From Pseudomonas kitaguniensis (lineage in GTDB: Bacteria; Pseudomonadota; Gammaproteobacteria; Pseudomonadales; Pseudomonadaceae): a stretch of 32,070 nucleotides of DNA. The notes beneath the pieces were generated by a model. It was not told where the DNA came from. It was given only the letters and a program-made list of their open reading frames with translations, and made no database searches. Positions 16,943 to 25,689 of the stretch are shown one piece after another. How positions within the stretch are numbered: position 1 is the stretch's first letter; each line of letters starts with the position of its first letter. The translations under genes and the position numbers were made by a program. The stretch is taken from NCBI RefSeq assembly GCF_009296165.1, contig NZ_VUAZ01000163.1:1-32070 (forward strand), read 5' to 3'.

Positions 16943-18569
16943 GCGTGAATAATCTGTTGGTCGATGTGCGTCAACTCAGTGTCACGTACCGCACCGGCGG
17001 CCACACCAACCAGGCCGTGCGGGCGTTGTCATTTTCGATTGCGCAAGGCGAATCACTGGCGATTGTCGGCGAGTCCGGCTCAGGCAAATCGACGCTGGCG
17101 AATGCGATTCTCGGCCTGCTACCCGACACCGCGCAGATCAGCGCCGGCCAATTGTGGGTCGACGGCAACGACATCACGCAGGCCAACGAACGCCAGAAAC
17201 GTGCGCTGCGCGGCCGCACCATCGGCCTGGTGCCGCAGGACCCAATGGTCAGCCTCAACCCGACTTTGCGCGTCGCCAGCAAATTGCCGAAGCGCTGGTG
17301 CTGGCCAAGGGCAAGCGCTGCCCCGGCATCGACGCCGACATCGTGGAGTTGCTGCAACAGGTGGGCATCGACAAGCCAGTGCTGCGCGCCCGCCAATACC
17401 CGCATGAGCTGTCGGGCGGCATGCGCCAGCGCGTGCTGATCGCCATCGCGCTGGCCGGCAACCCACGCCTGATCATCGCCGACGAACCGACCAGCGCCCT
17501 CGACGTGACCGTGCAACGCAAGATCCTCGACCACTTGCAGCGCCTGGTCAGTGAACGCGGGATTTCCCTGTTGATCATCACCCATGACTTGGGCGTAGCC
17601 ACCGACCGCGCCGACCGGGTGCTGGTGATGCAACACGGTCAAGTGGTCGAGCAAGGCCCGCCACGGCAGATTTTGGTGGCGCCGCAACACGACTACACCC
17701 GTGCGCTGATCGCCGCCGCGCCAGCGTTCGCCAAACGCCGCGAGCCGCGGGTCAACCTTGACCCGGCGCGCACGCCGATTCTGCGCCTGCAAAACCTCGG
17801 CAAAACGTTCGCGCTGCCCAAGGTCAAGGGCGAAGACGCAACGTTTGTGGCCCTGGAAGACCTCAACCTGCAGGTTTACCCCGGCCAAACCCTGGCCATC
17901 GTCGGCGAGTCCGGCTCGGGCAAGAGCACCGCGCTGCGTATTGCGTTGGGCCTGGAAAAACCGAGTCACGGGCGGGTCTGGTTCGAACAACAGGACGTTA
18001 CCGAGCTCAGTTGGCGCGAGTTCCGCCCGCTGCGCCAACGCCTGCAACTGGTGCAGCAAAACCCGTTCGCCGCGCTCGACCCGCGCTTCAGCGTGTTTGA
18101 CAGCATCGTTGAGCCGCTGGTGTCGTTCGGCCTGCTCAAAGGCCCGGCCCTGGAACAGGCCGCGCGCGAGCTGATCAGCCGCGTGCACCTGCCGGTCAGT
18201 TACCTGGATCGCTTGCCGCGTGAGCTCTCTGGCGGCCAGTGCCAACGCGTTGCCATTGCGCGGGCGCTGGCGTTGAAACCCGATCTGTTGCTGCTCGACG
18301 AGCCGGTCAGCGCTTTGGACGTGTCGGTACAGGCGCACATTCTCGACCTGCTGGAAGAGCTGCAACGCGAGATGGGCATTGCCTATGTGCTGGTGTCACA
18401 CGACTTGTCGGTGGTCGCCAACTTCGCGCATGAGGTGCTGGTGTTGCGCAATGGCCGAGTGATCGAGCAGGGTTCGGTGGAGCAGATATTCGACCGGCCG
18501 GCCAGCGAGTACACGCGTGAACTGATTGCCGCCATCCCTGGCCGGCACCTGACGGCAAGCGCTGCATAA
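16939..18569 (+). CDS. Fused double ABC ATPase of the Opp/Dpp-type importer (SppD-like), frameshifted near 17280
   Basis: Two OppD/OppF-like ATPase domains in one polypeptide. Domain 1: Walker A GESGSGKST (residues 44-52), Q-loop VPQDPMVSLNP, signature ELSGGMRQR (157-165), Walker B LIIADEPTSALD. Domain 2: Walker A GESGSGKST (323-331), signature LSGGQCQR (430-437), Walker B LLLLDEPVSALD, switch His in LVSHDLSVV. The frame opened at 16939 is good to residue 114 (NPTLRVAS), then turns to nonsense and stops at 17439. The next frame supplies QIAEALVLAKGK and continues to 18569. Adding one C at 17280/17281 restores a 543-residue protein. No separate OppF is needed. If the lesion is real the importer has no working ATPase; sequencing error is more likely. 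Confidence 0.9.
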
Positions 18570-18577
18570 TCCCGCCG

Positions 18578-19096
18578 TTAGCGCTGGGCGTGCTTGACCT
18601 GCACTTCAGGCATCGCCGAGGAGTGATGGTTGAGGATTTTCCACTCGCCCGCCACCAGCTCGTAGATAAAGCTGTAGCGCGCCTGCACCTGGCGCGTCTG
18701 GCCGTTTGGCTCGGTCAGGGTGAAGGTGTAAACCCCGCTGTCCATCGCCACGTTACTGCCCAGGCGGCGGATCTCACGGTAATTGATCTGGCCGACCGGC
18801 TTAAGCGTCAGGAAGTGCTCAAAGTAGTTTTCGATCTGCTCACGGGTGGTGCGCACCTGGTTCGACACCGTCGGCTGCAGCACTGCGTTCGGCGCATACA
18901 AGTCGACCACAGTGTCGACGTTACCGCTCTGCAACGCGCGGTTCCAGCGGTCAAACAACCCTGCAACCTCGCGGTCCTGCACATTCGCAGGTGCCTGGGC
19001 TACCTCGCGGTAGACATACGGTGCTGTCTCGGCGGCCTGAACAAACGGTACGCTCAATGCAAACAACAGCGCGATTGAAGTGGCTTTGAATTTCAT
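18578..19096 (-). CDS. Exported SgcJ/CaMKII-association-domain-like protein (NTF2-like fold)
   Basis: A 172-residue protein with a Sec signal peptide (residues 1-21, cleavage after VQA). The mature domain contains VAGLFDRWNRALQSGNVDTVVDLYAPNAVL-type sequence (about 45-75), the dimer/pocket segment YFEHFLTLKPVG and a C-terminal YELVAGEWKILNHHSSAMPE. These features match the SgcJ/EcaC and bacterial CaMKII-AD-like branch of the NTF2 superfamily. A small-molecule-binding or enzymatic role in the periplasm is possible, but no function is established. The start at 19096 has a clear AGGAG eight bases upstream; a longer frame to 19156 lacks one. It converges with the ABC ATPase gene (eight-base gap) and is divergent from the kinase gene. 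Confidence 0.85.
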   Translation of the reverse strand: MKFKATSIALLFALSVPFVQAAETAPYVYREVAQAPANVQDREVAGLFDRWNRALQSGNVDTVVDLYAPNAVLQPTVSNQVRTTREQIENYFEHFLTLKPVGQINYREIRRLGSNVAMDSGVYTFTLTEPNGQTRQVQARYSFIYELVAGEWKILNHHSSAMPEVQVKHAQR

Positions 19097-19180
19097 TGCG
19101 TTGACTCCTGGGGTGGTCGTTGAGCCCACTTTGCCAACCTGCCCGTCCCCCGGCATCGGCCAACCGGAGTCATTTAACTA

Positions 19181-19192
19181 TGCCATTTGGCA
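19181..19192. promoter_or_regulatory. Palindrome TGCCATTTGGCA between divergent genes
   Basis: Perfect five-base arms TGCCA/TGGCA around TT, with outer CTA/TAG (19178-19180 and 19195-19197) extending the symmetry imperfectly. It lies in the 174-base divergent gap between the SgcJ-like gene and the two-component operon, a likely place for an operator. The neighbouring NarL-type regulator is an obvious but unproven candidate. Confidence 0.35.
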
Positions 19193-19270
19193 GATAGCGC
19201 CCAACCCGCCCGGCGAGGTTTAATAGCCTGCCTCGCGCCCGCGAGCCTGTGCCTGCACCGGAGCCTACGC

Positions 19271-20455
19271 ATGCAAAACACGCCACACGACCCCGGTAGT
19301 GCCCTGGCTATCCGCGCGCACTATCGACAATCCGAAAGCCGCACCGCGCGTTTACGGCTGTTGGTCGACACCGGGCAGGCGCTCGCGCAATTGGCCCCAG
19401 ACGCCATGCGCGAATGCGTGCTGGCGCGGGCGTGCGCGTTCCTCGCGATGGACCACGGGCTGATTCAGGAGTGGGACGCCGAAGATAGCGCCACAGCGAC
19501 CGCGCACCATGGCAGCCAGGAGCGGCTGAGCAGCCTCGGCGCCATCGCCGACCGCAGCCTGCGCGCACCGTGCTGGCTGGAGCTGCCGGGAAGCGCCCTG
19601 CCCAGCGTGTTGCAAGTGCCGTTGCGCGGCGGCGACGGCGCGGCCTTTGGCGTACTGGTGCTGGGCAACAGCGTGAGCTTGCGCGCGCCAGAGCATGAAG
19701 ACAGTGAATCGTTGCAATTGCTCGCCACGCTGCTGGCCGCTCACTTGGAAAACAATCGCTTGCTCGGCACCCTGCAAACGCGCGACAGGACGCTCTCCGA
19801 CCTGGTCAACCGCTTGCTTCGTGCGCAGGAAGACGAGCGTAAACGCGTGGCCTACGACCTTCACGACGGCCTGGCGCAAACCCTCGCCGGGTTGCATCAA
19901 CGCCTGCAAGGGTTTGCCGGCCGTTGCCCGACACTGCCGGGCACCCTCGACGCAGATTTGCAGGCGATTCTGAGCCTCGCCCAGCACTCCGTCGGTGAAG
20001 GCCGGCAACTGATCGCCGGCTTGCGCCCGACCGTGCTGGATGACTTCGGTTTATTCAAAGCACTCGACAAAGAAGCCGACCGCCTGCGTGACGCTGGCGT
20101 CGGCGTGCAATGGACCCTCGCCTACGAGGGGCGTTTGCCCAGCCAGGTGGAAATCGCCTTGTTCAGAATCGGCCAGGAAGCGATCAACAATGTCCTCAAG
20201 CACGCGCAGGCCAGCCACGTGCAACTGGCCCTGCAACTGCACGATGACGAGGCCTCGCTGCGCGTCATCGACAACGGCCAAGGCTTTGCCCGCGACCAGC
20301 ACCCCGGCACTGAAGACGCCCAGCACCTCGGCCTGGCCACCATGCACGAGCGCGCCAGCCTGCTCGGTGGGCGGCTCAGTTGCATCAGCGCGCTCGGTCG
20401 CGGCGCCCACCTGCACGCACGCGTGCCTGCCCTTCTGAATGGAACAGCGCAATGA
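19271..20455 (+). CDS. Sensor histidine kinase, NarX/DegS type (HisKA_3), GAF-like sensor
   Basis: A 394-residue kinase without transmembrane helices, so probably cytoplasmic. Residues about 25-165 look like a GAF domain. The HisKA_3 box is AQEDERKRVAYDLHDGLAQT with the phospho-acceptor His198. The N-box QEAINNVLKHA is at 302-312, the G1 box DNGQGF at 334-339, and GLATMHERA at 354-362 serves as G2. This family phosphorylates NarL-type regulators, and one follows immediately with an ATGA overlap. The ATG at 19271 is chosen for GGAG seven bases upstream; an extension to 19187 starts within a palindromic element and has no ribosome site. The stimulus is unknown. Confidence 0.9.
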   Translation: MQNTPHDPGSALAIRAHYRQSESRTARLRLLVDTGQALAQLAPDAMRECVLARACAFLAMDHGLIQEWDAEDSATATAHHGSQERLSSLGAIADRSLRAPCWLELPGSALPSVLQVPLRGGDGAAFGVLVLGNSVSLRAPEHEDSESLQLLATLLAAHLENNRLLGTLQTRDRTLSDLVNRLLRAQEDERKRVAYDLHDGLAQTLAGLHQRLQGFAGRCPTLPGTLDADLQAILSLAQHSVGEGRQLIAGLRPTVLDDFGLFKALDKEADRLRDAGVGVQWTLAYEGRLPSQVEIALFRIGQEAINNVLKHAQASHVQLALQLHDDEASLRVIDNGQGFARDQHPGTEDAQHLGLATMHERASLLGGRLSCISALGRGAHLHARVPALLNGTAQ

Positions 20456-21105
20456 GCGGCGTATTACGCTTGGTACTGGCGGATGATCATGAAGTCACGC
20501 GCACCGGTTTCGTCGCGTTGCTGGCCGGTCATCCGCAGTTTGAAGTGGTCGGCCAGGCGCGCGATGGTCAGCAAGCGGTCGACCTTTGCGAGCAATTGTT
20601 GCCCGACATCGTCATCCTCGACATTCGTATGCCGGTGCTCAATGGCCTCGGCGCCGCGCGCCTGCTGCAACAACGCTTGCCGGCGATCAAGGTCGTGATA
20701 TTCACCATGGACGACAGCGTCGATCACCTGGAAGCGGCGATGAATGCCGGTGCGGTCGGCTACTTGCTCAAAGACGCCAGCCGCGATGAAGTGATCGGTG
20801 CGCTGCAACGCGTCGCTGCCGGTGAAGAAGCGCTGAACACGGCGGTCAGCGCGCGGCTGCTGCGGCGTATGACCGAGCGCAGCGCGGCGGGCGCTACACC
20901 GACTGAACATCTCACCCCACGCGAACGCCAGGTGCTTGGGCTGGTGGCGAACGGCAAAAGCAACCGCGAAATAGGCGAACAACTGGGCATCACCACCGGC
21001 ACCGCTAAAGCCCATGTAGAACGGGTGATTGGTAAACTCGGTGCAGCCGACCGCACCCAGGCCGCCGTGCGTGGCATCGCGTTGGGCCTGGTGACGCAAG
21101 CATGA
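20452..21105 (+). CDS. Response regulator, NarL/FixJ family (REC + LuxR-type HTH)
   Basis: A 217-residue transcription regulator. The receiver domain has the acidic pair D11-D12, phospho-acceptor D56 (IVILDIRMP) and K107 (YLLKDAS). A LuxR-type helix-turn-helix at about 152-215 includes LTPRERQVLGLVANGKSNRE and TTGTAKAHVERVIGKL. It overlaps the upstream kinase stop and the downstream hybrid kinase start (ATGA both times), so it is presumably the partner of the first kinase. Its targets are not visible; the divergent gap upstream of the operon is a reasonable place to look for its binding site. Confidence 0.93.
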   Translation: MSGVLRLVLADDHEVTRTGFVALLAGHPQFEVVGQARDGQQAVDLCEQLLPDIVILDIRMPVLNGLGAARLLQQRLPAIKVVIFTMDDSVDHLEAAMNAGAVGYLLKDASRDEVIGALQRVAAGEEALNTAVSARLLRRMTERSAAGATPTEHLTPRERQVLGLVANGKSNREIGEQLGITTGTAKAHVERVIGKLGAADRTQAAVRGIALGLVTQA

Positions 21106-23429
21106 AGGTGTTTTACGCGAAACGCTGGGCCGACCTGCCCTTGCGCGGCAAGGCGCTGGTGGTGATTTCACTGCCGCTGGTGGTGCTGTTGTTGTCGCTG
21201 GTGCTGATCTACATCACCGAACGCCAAACCGCGCGTGCGGAAGAGGACGTGCGACGCGTGCTGCGCGTGCAAGGCGATATTCGCGCCGTGCACACCCTGC
21301 TCGCCGAGGCGGCCGCCAGCGTGCGCGGCTACCTGCTGACGCGCCGCGAGGACTTCCTGCCGGGCTACCTTAACGCCAAGCCGCAGATTGAATCGGCCTT
21401 GCGCCGACTCGACCGCGATGTTCGCGATTCGCGCGTGCGCGAACAGCTCGCGTTGATCACGCCACTGATCAACAACAAAATCGATGGGCTGGAAGACATG
21501 CTCAGCGACCCGACCACACCCGCTGAGACGCTTACGCAGATTCTGGTCAGCAACAAATACATCCTCGATGCCTTGCGCCAGCACATCGGCACCATGCTCA
21601 CCCTTGAGGATTCGTTGCTCGCCGAGCGCACCTCGGCGGCGTCCGAAACTCGCCAGCGGCTGTTATTGTCGACGTGGCTGGCGGCCATCTGCGGCCTGTT
21701 TGGAGCGATTGTCGCGGTGCTGTTTTTGTCCAAGGGCATCGTCGCGCGGGTGCAACAGGTGCAAGGCAACGCGCAACGCCTGGCCCTCGGTCAACCGTTG
21801 CAGCCGCATCCGCCGGAAAACGACGAAATTGGCCAGTTGGGCACACGCCTGGTGGAAGCCGGTGTGCTGTTGGCCGAGCGCGAGCGTGCGTTGCGCGAGA
21901 ATGAAGAACGTTTGCGGCTGATCATCGACGGGGTCAAGGACTACGGCATTTTTGCGCTGGATACCGGCGGCCACGTCACCAGTTGGAATGCCGGCGCTGA
22001 ACGGATCAAGGGCTACACCGAACAAGAAATCATCGGTCAGCATTTTTCGGTGTTCTACCTGCCGGATGAAAGCCCGCAACACCCGGCGATGGCGCTGGAC
22101 GAAGCCACCCGCAACGGGCATTACATGGAAGAAGGCTGGCGCTGCCGCCAGGATGGCACGCGGTTCTGGGCCAGCGTGGTGATCACCGCGCAATTCGACG
22201 CGACGGGCGCCTTGCGCGGGTTCTCGAAGATCACCCGCGACATCACCGACCGGCGCGCAGCGGAGATCGCACTGGGCACCGCGCGCGAGGAAGCCGAACG
22301 CGCCAGCCGCGCGAAAAGCGAGTTTTTGTCACGCATGAGCCACGAGCTGCGCACCCCGCTCAACTCGATCCTGGGCTTTGCGCAACTGCTGGAGATGGAC
22401 TCGGCAGCGGGGCAAAAAGCCCACGTCGGTCACATCCTGCGCGCCGGCCAGCACCTGCTGACGTTGATCAATGAAGTCCTCGACATTGCCAAGATCGAGG
22501 CCGGACGCCTGCCGCTGAACATTCAACCGATGCCGCTGGCGGGCACGCTGCAAGAGGCCCTGGCGCTGGTCTCACCGATGGCCGCCGACGCGGGTATTCA
22601 ATTGCAGCCGCTGCCCCCCCTGGCGGCGCACCTCGGCATCGTTGCCGACCGGCAACGCCTGACCCAAGTGCTGCTTAACCTGCTGTCGAACGCGATCAAA
22701 TACAACCGGCCTCAAGGTCAGGTCAGCATAGAAGTCACACTGGCGGAGCAGCGCATCCAGGTGGCCGTGTGCGACACCGGCAAGGGCATCGCCGCCGACA
22801 AGCTCGGGCAACTGTTCAAGCCATTCGAACGCCTCGGCGCCGACCCGAATGTAGAAGGCAGCGGCCTCGGCCTGGCGCTGAGTAAAAGCTTGCTGGAAAA
22901 AATGCACGGCCAGCTCAGCGTGCACAGCCAACGCGGCGTCGGCTCACGTTTCAGCCTCGAACTGCCGTTCGTGCACGTGCAGGCACCGCATGGGCTGGCG
23001 GCTGCCATGGTAGAGATGCCGTCGACAACGCCGGCCGTGGCGGCGCCCGCGATTCACGGCAAGGTGCTGTATATCGAAGACAACCTCTCCAGCCTGGCGC
23101 TGATCGAAACCTTGCTGCAGCGCCGGCCAGGGATAAAACTGCTGTCGAGCATGCAAGGCCAACTCGGCCTGGACCTGGCCGCACAGCATGCGCCACAACT
23201 GATTCTGCTCGACGTGTCACTGCCCGACATCGACGGCTTGACCGTGCTGCAACGCTTGCGCAGGTTGACGATCACCCACGCCACACCGGTGCTGATGATC
23301 ACCGCCGACGCCAGCGACATCACCCGTGAGGCGTTGCACAACGCGGGCGCGACCGCCGTGTTGAACAAGCCGATTAACGTGCCCGCGTTTCTCGCCCACC
23401 TCGACCAGTATTTTCCGGAGCCTGTGTGA
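21102..23429 (+). CDS. Hybrid sensor kinase: CHASE3-HAMP-PAS-HisKA-HATPase-REC
   Basis: A 775-residue membrane kinase. TM1 is about 18-38, and a periplasmic CHASE3-like helical domain spans about 42-185 (RGYLLTRREDFLPGY). TM2 is about 190-212, HAMP about 212-262, and PAS about 268-385 (YGIFALDTGGHVTSWNAGAE). The HisKA acceptor His414 lies in SHELRTP. The N-box is about 524-535, G1 is DTGKGIA (558-564) and G2 is GSGLGLALSK (586-595). The C-terminal receiver (about 654-773) keeps E659/D660, D704 and K756, so it looks competent. There is no Hpt domain, so relay to another receiver needs an external Hpt or direct transfer. It overlaps both neighbours. Confidence 0.93.
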   Translation: MKVFYAKRWADLPLRGKALVVISLPLVVLLLSLVLIYITERQTARAEEDVRRVLRVQGDIRAVHTLLAEAAASVRGYLLTRREDFLPGYLNAKPQIESALRRLDRDVRDSRVREQLALITPLINNKIDGLEDMLSDPTTPAETLTQILVSNKYILDALRQHIGTMLTLEDSLLAERTSAASETRQRLLLSTWLAAICGLFGAIVAVLFLSKGIVARVQQVQGNAQRLALGQPLQPHPPENDEIGQLGTRLVEAGVLLAERERALRENEERLRLIIDGVKDYGIFALDTGGHVTSWNAGAERIKGYTEQEIIGQHFSVFYLPDESPQHPAMALDEATRNGHYMEEGWRCRQDGTRFWASVVITAQFDATGALRGFSKITRDITDRRAAEIALGTAREEAERASRAKSEFLSRMSHELRTPLNSILGFAQLLEMDSAAGQKAHVGHILRAGQHLLTLINEVLDIAKIEAGRLPLNIQPMPLAGTLQEALALVSPMAADAGIQLQPLPPLAAHLGIVADRQRLTQVLLNLLSNAIKYNRPQGQVSIEVTLAEQRIQVAVCDTGKGIAADKLGQLFKPFERLGADPNVEGSGLGLALSKSLLEKMHGQLSVHSQRGVGSRFSLELPFVHVQAPHGLAAAMVEMPSTTPAVAAPAIHGKVLYIEDNLSSLALIETLLQRRPGIKLLSSMQGQLGLDLAAQHAPQLILLDVSLPDIDGLTVLQRLRRLTITHATPVLMITADASDITREALHNAGATAVLNKPINVPAFLAHLDQYFPEPV

Positions 23430-23911
23430 ACCTCGACCTGCGCATTCTGATCATCGACGACCAACGCCCGAACCTCGACCTGGTGGAGCAACTTCTGGCA
23501 CGCGAGGGCCTGACCAACGTATTGAGCAGCACCGAGCCGTTGCGCACCCTGGAACTGTTCAACAGCTTCGAGCCGGACTTGGTGATTCTCGACCTGCACA
23601 TGCCGGAACTCGACGGCTTTGCGGTGCTGGAGCAACTCAACCGGCGCATCCCCAACGGCGAGTACCTGCCGATTCTGGTGCTGACCGCCGACGCCACCCG
23701 CGACACGCGCCTGCGCGCGCTGGCACTCGGCGCGCGGGACTTCATCAGCAAACCGCTGGACGCGCTGGAAACCATGCTGCGCGTGTGGAACCTGCTGGAA
23801 ACCCGCGTGCTCTACAAAACCCTGCGCACGCTGGTGCCGGCCGACCAGATCGAGCTGTTGCACCGGCGCGGGGCAGCGCCTGCGCAAACAGCGATTATCC
23901 GTAGTTGCTAG
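23426..23911 (+). CDS. Stand-alone receiver-domain response regulator
   Basis: A 161-residue single-domain regulator with a GTG start inside the hybrid kinase stop (GTGA overlap). The acidic pair D11/D12, phospho-acceptor D56 (LVILDLHMP), T87 and K109 (FISKPLD) are all present, so phosphorylation is expected. Residues about 120-161 form a short helical tail (WNLLETRVLYKTLRTLVPAD) with no recognisable output domain; a similar tail precedes HD-GYP or PP2C-like modules in longer regulators. The short tail could be native or the remnant of a lost output domain. It may act through protein-protein contact or as a phosphate sink. Confidence 0.88.
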   Translation: MNLDLRILIIDDQRPNLDLVEQLLAREGLTNVLSSTEPLRTLELFNSFEPDLVILDLHMPELDGFAVLEQLNRRIPNGEYLPILVLTADATRDTRLRALALGARDFISKPLDALETMLRVWNLLETRVLYKTLRTLVPADQIELLHRRGAAPAQTAIIRSC

Positions 23912-23988
23912 CAGGCACGGCTTGCCTGAGCAGGACAATGTCAGCGACAGCCTATCTTGATCCGATAGCTACATCCTCGCCAAGGCGG
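23912..23988. terminator. Convergent gap with two small hairpins, possible terminator region
   Basis: The receiver gene (plus) and the gene of unknown function (minus) converge here. Two inverted repeats are visible: CAGGCA/TGCCTG (23912-23917 and 23923-23928) and CTATC/GATAG (23952-23956 and 23964-23968). Neither has a T-run on either strand, so intrinsic termination is doubtful. Confidence 0.25.
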
Positions 23989-25689
23989 TCACATGGAAAA
24001 CTCCGGGCTATCTTGGTCTAGGTCCTTTTTGTGTTTTTTTTTAGAAACCTCCAGTTGTTTTTTTGCAGACTGGTATTGCTCGCGCACCCGCAACTGCAGG
24101 GCCATGGCGAAGGGTTCATCCTCGATCGCCACCACGAACAACCGCAGCGGAAGCTCGCCTGTCTCGCCGCTGCCGAGGATGCGCATTGCGTCGTCAACGG
24201 TGTCGAACGGTTCGCCTACGTTTGAGGCGGCATTACACAAGCCAAAGCTGATAAAGCTGGCCCAGTCGCAACCCGTGGTGCGCACATCCAAATGAAGCGA
24301 GGCGGCGTCTGGCTGCCTGTTGCTATCAAGGATGAGTTGCTGCAATGCCTGCGCGGAACTTACCGTCGGCACGGGTGAGTCGAACCGAAAGTCAGGCGAC
24401 TCGTGATAGAACAGGTAGTAACCTGCTCGCGGCAGTTTGGAAAGCTTGGGCAGTTGCGCCTTCTCGCTGCCGATGTTCGCTGCCCAGTCCTTGGCGCGCT
24501 TGGCTTGCAGCAGCACCGCTTTGCGGCACACCAACCCGCCGATGTTGAGGCAGATGATCACCCCGATGTCGGCCCCCAAGCGGGACTCTTCCGGGGTGCC
24601 GGCCAAACCCAAAGTGCCCATGTAGGACTGCGACGCCGGGTAGCCGAATAGCGGAATATGCTGGAAAGCGAAGCCAGACAGTGCGTCTTCGACATAGCCG
24701 CTGAACCGGCCGTTCAGAGGGTCTTCCATGGCGACGGCACTGGCCAAGTAGTCCGCCATTTTTTGTTGGCACTGGAACATCGCCCAGTAAATCGACCAAA
24801 GTGCATCAACAGCGTAGTGCTCAGGCGATGCGGCCAGCGTGGTCAGCAACTGCCATTGATCAGCGCTGTGCAGACCGCCAAGCAATTGATCTGAACACGC
24901 CGCTTTCAAGTTGGGCGCTGCCAGCTTGGCACTGGCTTCTACGATAGCCGGGAAGCTGCCGGTGATCGGCACGCCGTGATGCCTGGAATAGGCTCGCGTG
25001 CGAATGTCCAGAGCCTGGTTGTGCAGGCGTGCGTAAACCGCTGCATCCGGCCGCCGCTGAAAGGCCAATTTAGCCAGGCACTCGCGGGCCACGCTGAATT
25101 TTGCTTCGCGTATCGCCCGGTCGATGCGCATGAGCTTGTCGCCAAAATCCGCCGCCAGCCAGCCCTCGCCGCGCGCCGCCGCCAATGCGGGGGCCGCTTG
25201 CGTGGACAGCTCATTCAGTGCGCGATGAAACTGAGTGAGTGTGTCCAACGTGATGTTCAGTTTGGCTTTTTCCGCGTGCTGGTCGGCGACGTGTTGATTA
25301 TCGGCGGCGATCTGGCTGTCGCGCGCGGCCTGAGTCGCAGGCTCATCGTAGGCAAGCGTCGCCTGTTGATGGTCGCGCCTGGCCTGATCGAGTTCGCCGC
25401 TGGCATGATAGGTATCGAGTGGGCTCAGCAACCAACCCAAGCCATGGCCCTCGTTCTTGTGCTGGTCGTAGCGTTGCTGACACGTGTGAAGGTGCTCGCG
25501 GGTTTGCCTCAGCGCCTCAGTGCGTTCCTCGCTCGCGTCACGTATTTTCAGTTCATCGATCTGCGCAATCTGCGCCCGGGTCTGAGTGATTCGCGCGGAG
25601 CAATCGCGCAGGGTCTGTGCGAGAAATGCGCTCAAGTCGTAACCCAGTGTGGCGATACCATGACGGTCAGTGGCGTGCAGCGGGGTCAT
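23989..25689 (-). CDS. Unassigned protein with coiled-coil half and putative PD-(D/E)XK (QxK-type) nuclease domain
   Basis: I do not recognise this 566-residue protein. The first ~175 residues are rich in Gln, Glu, Arg and Ala and look like coiled coil. A helical middle region follows (FSVARECLAKLAFQRRPDAA; ALWSIYWAMFQCQQKMADYL). Near residues 365-400 comes EESRLGADIGVII, a turn, then KAVLLQAKRA. The E...GAD...QAK order fits a PD-(D/E)XK nuclease core of the QxK (Mrr-like) variety. The C-terminus is Lys-rich (VSKKKHKKD). The start at ATG 25689 has AAGGA eight bases upstream. The frame stays open to ATG 25854, adding 55 basic residues without a well-spaced ribosome site, so a longer form is possible. 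It appears to be a single-gene unit between the signalling operon and the efflux operon. A defence role is speculation. Confidence 0.75.
   Translation of the reverse strand: MTPLHATDRHGIATLGYDLSAFLAQTLRDCSARITQTRAQIAQIDELKIRDASEERTEALRQTREHLHTCQQRYDQHKNEGHGLGWLLSPLDTYHASGELDQARRDHQQATLAYDEPATQAARDSQIAADNQHVADQHAEKAKLNITLDTLTQFHRALNELSTQAAPALAAARGEGWLAADFGDKLMRIDRAIREAKFSVARECLAKLAFQRRPDAAVYARLHNQALDIRTRAYSRHHGVPITGSFPAIVEASAKLAAPNLKAACSDQLLGGLHSADQWQLLTTLAASPEHYAVDALWSIYWAMFQCQQKMADYLASAVAMEDPLNGRFSGYVEDALSGFAFQHIPLFGYPASQSYMGTLGLAGTPEESRLGADIGVIICLNIGGLVCRKAVLLQAKRAKDWAANIGSEKAQLPKLSKLPRAGYYLFYHESPDFRFDSPVPTVSSAQALQQLILDSNRQPDAASLHLDVRTTGCDWASFISFGLCNAASNVGEPFDTVDDAMRILGSGETGELPLRLFVVAIEDEPFAMALQLRVREQYQSAKKQLEVSKKKHKKDLDQDSPEFSM

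Noticed and set aside
16971..18365. 464-codon minus-strand frame opposite the ABC ATPase
   Set aside because: Shadow of the ATPase domains; Gln/His/Arg-rich without motifs.
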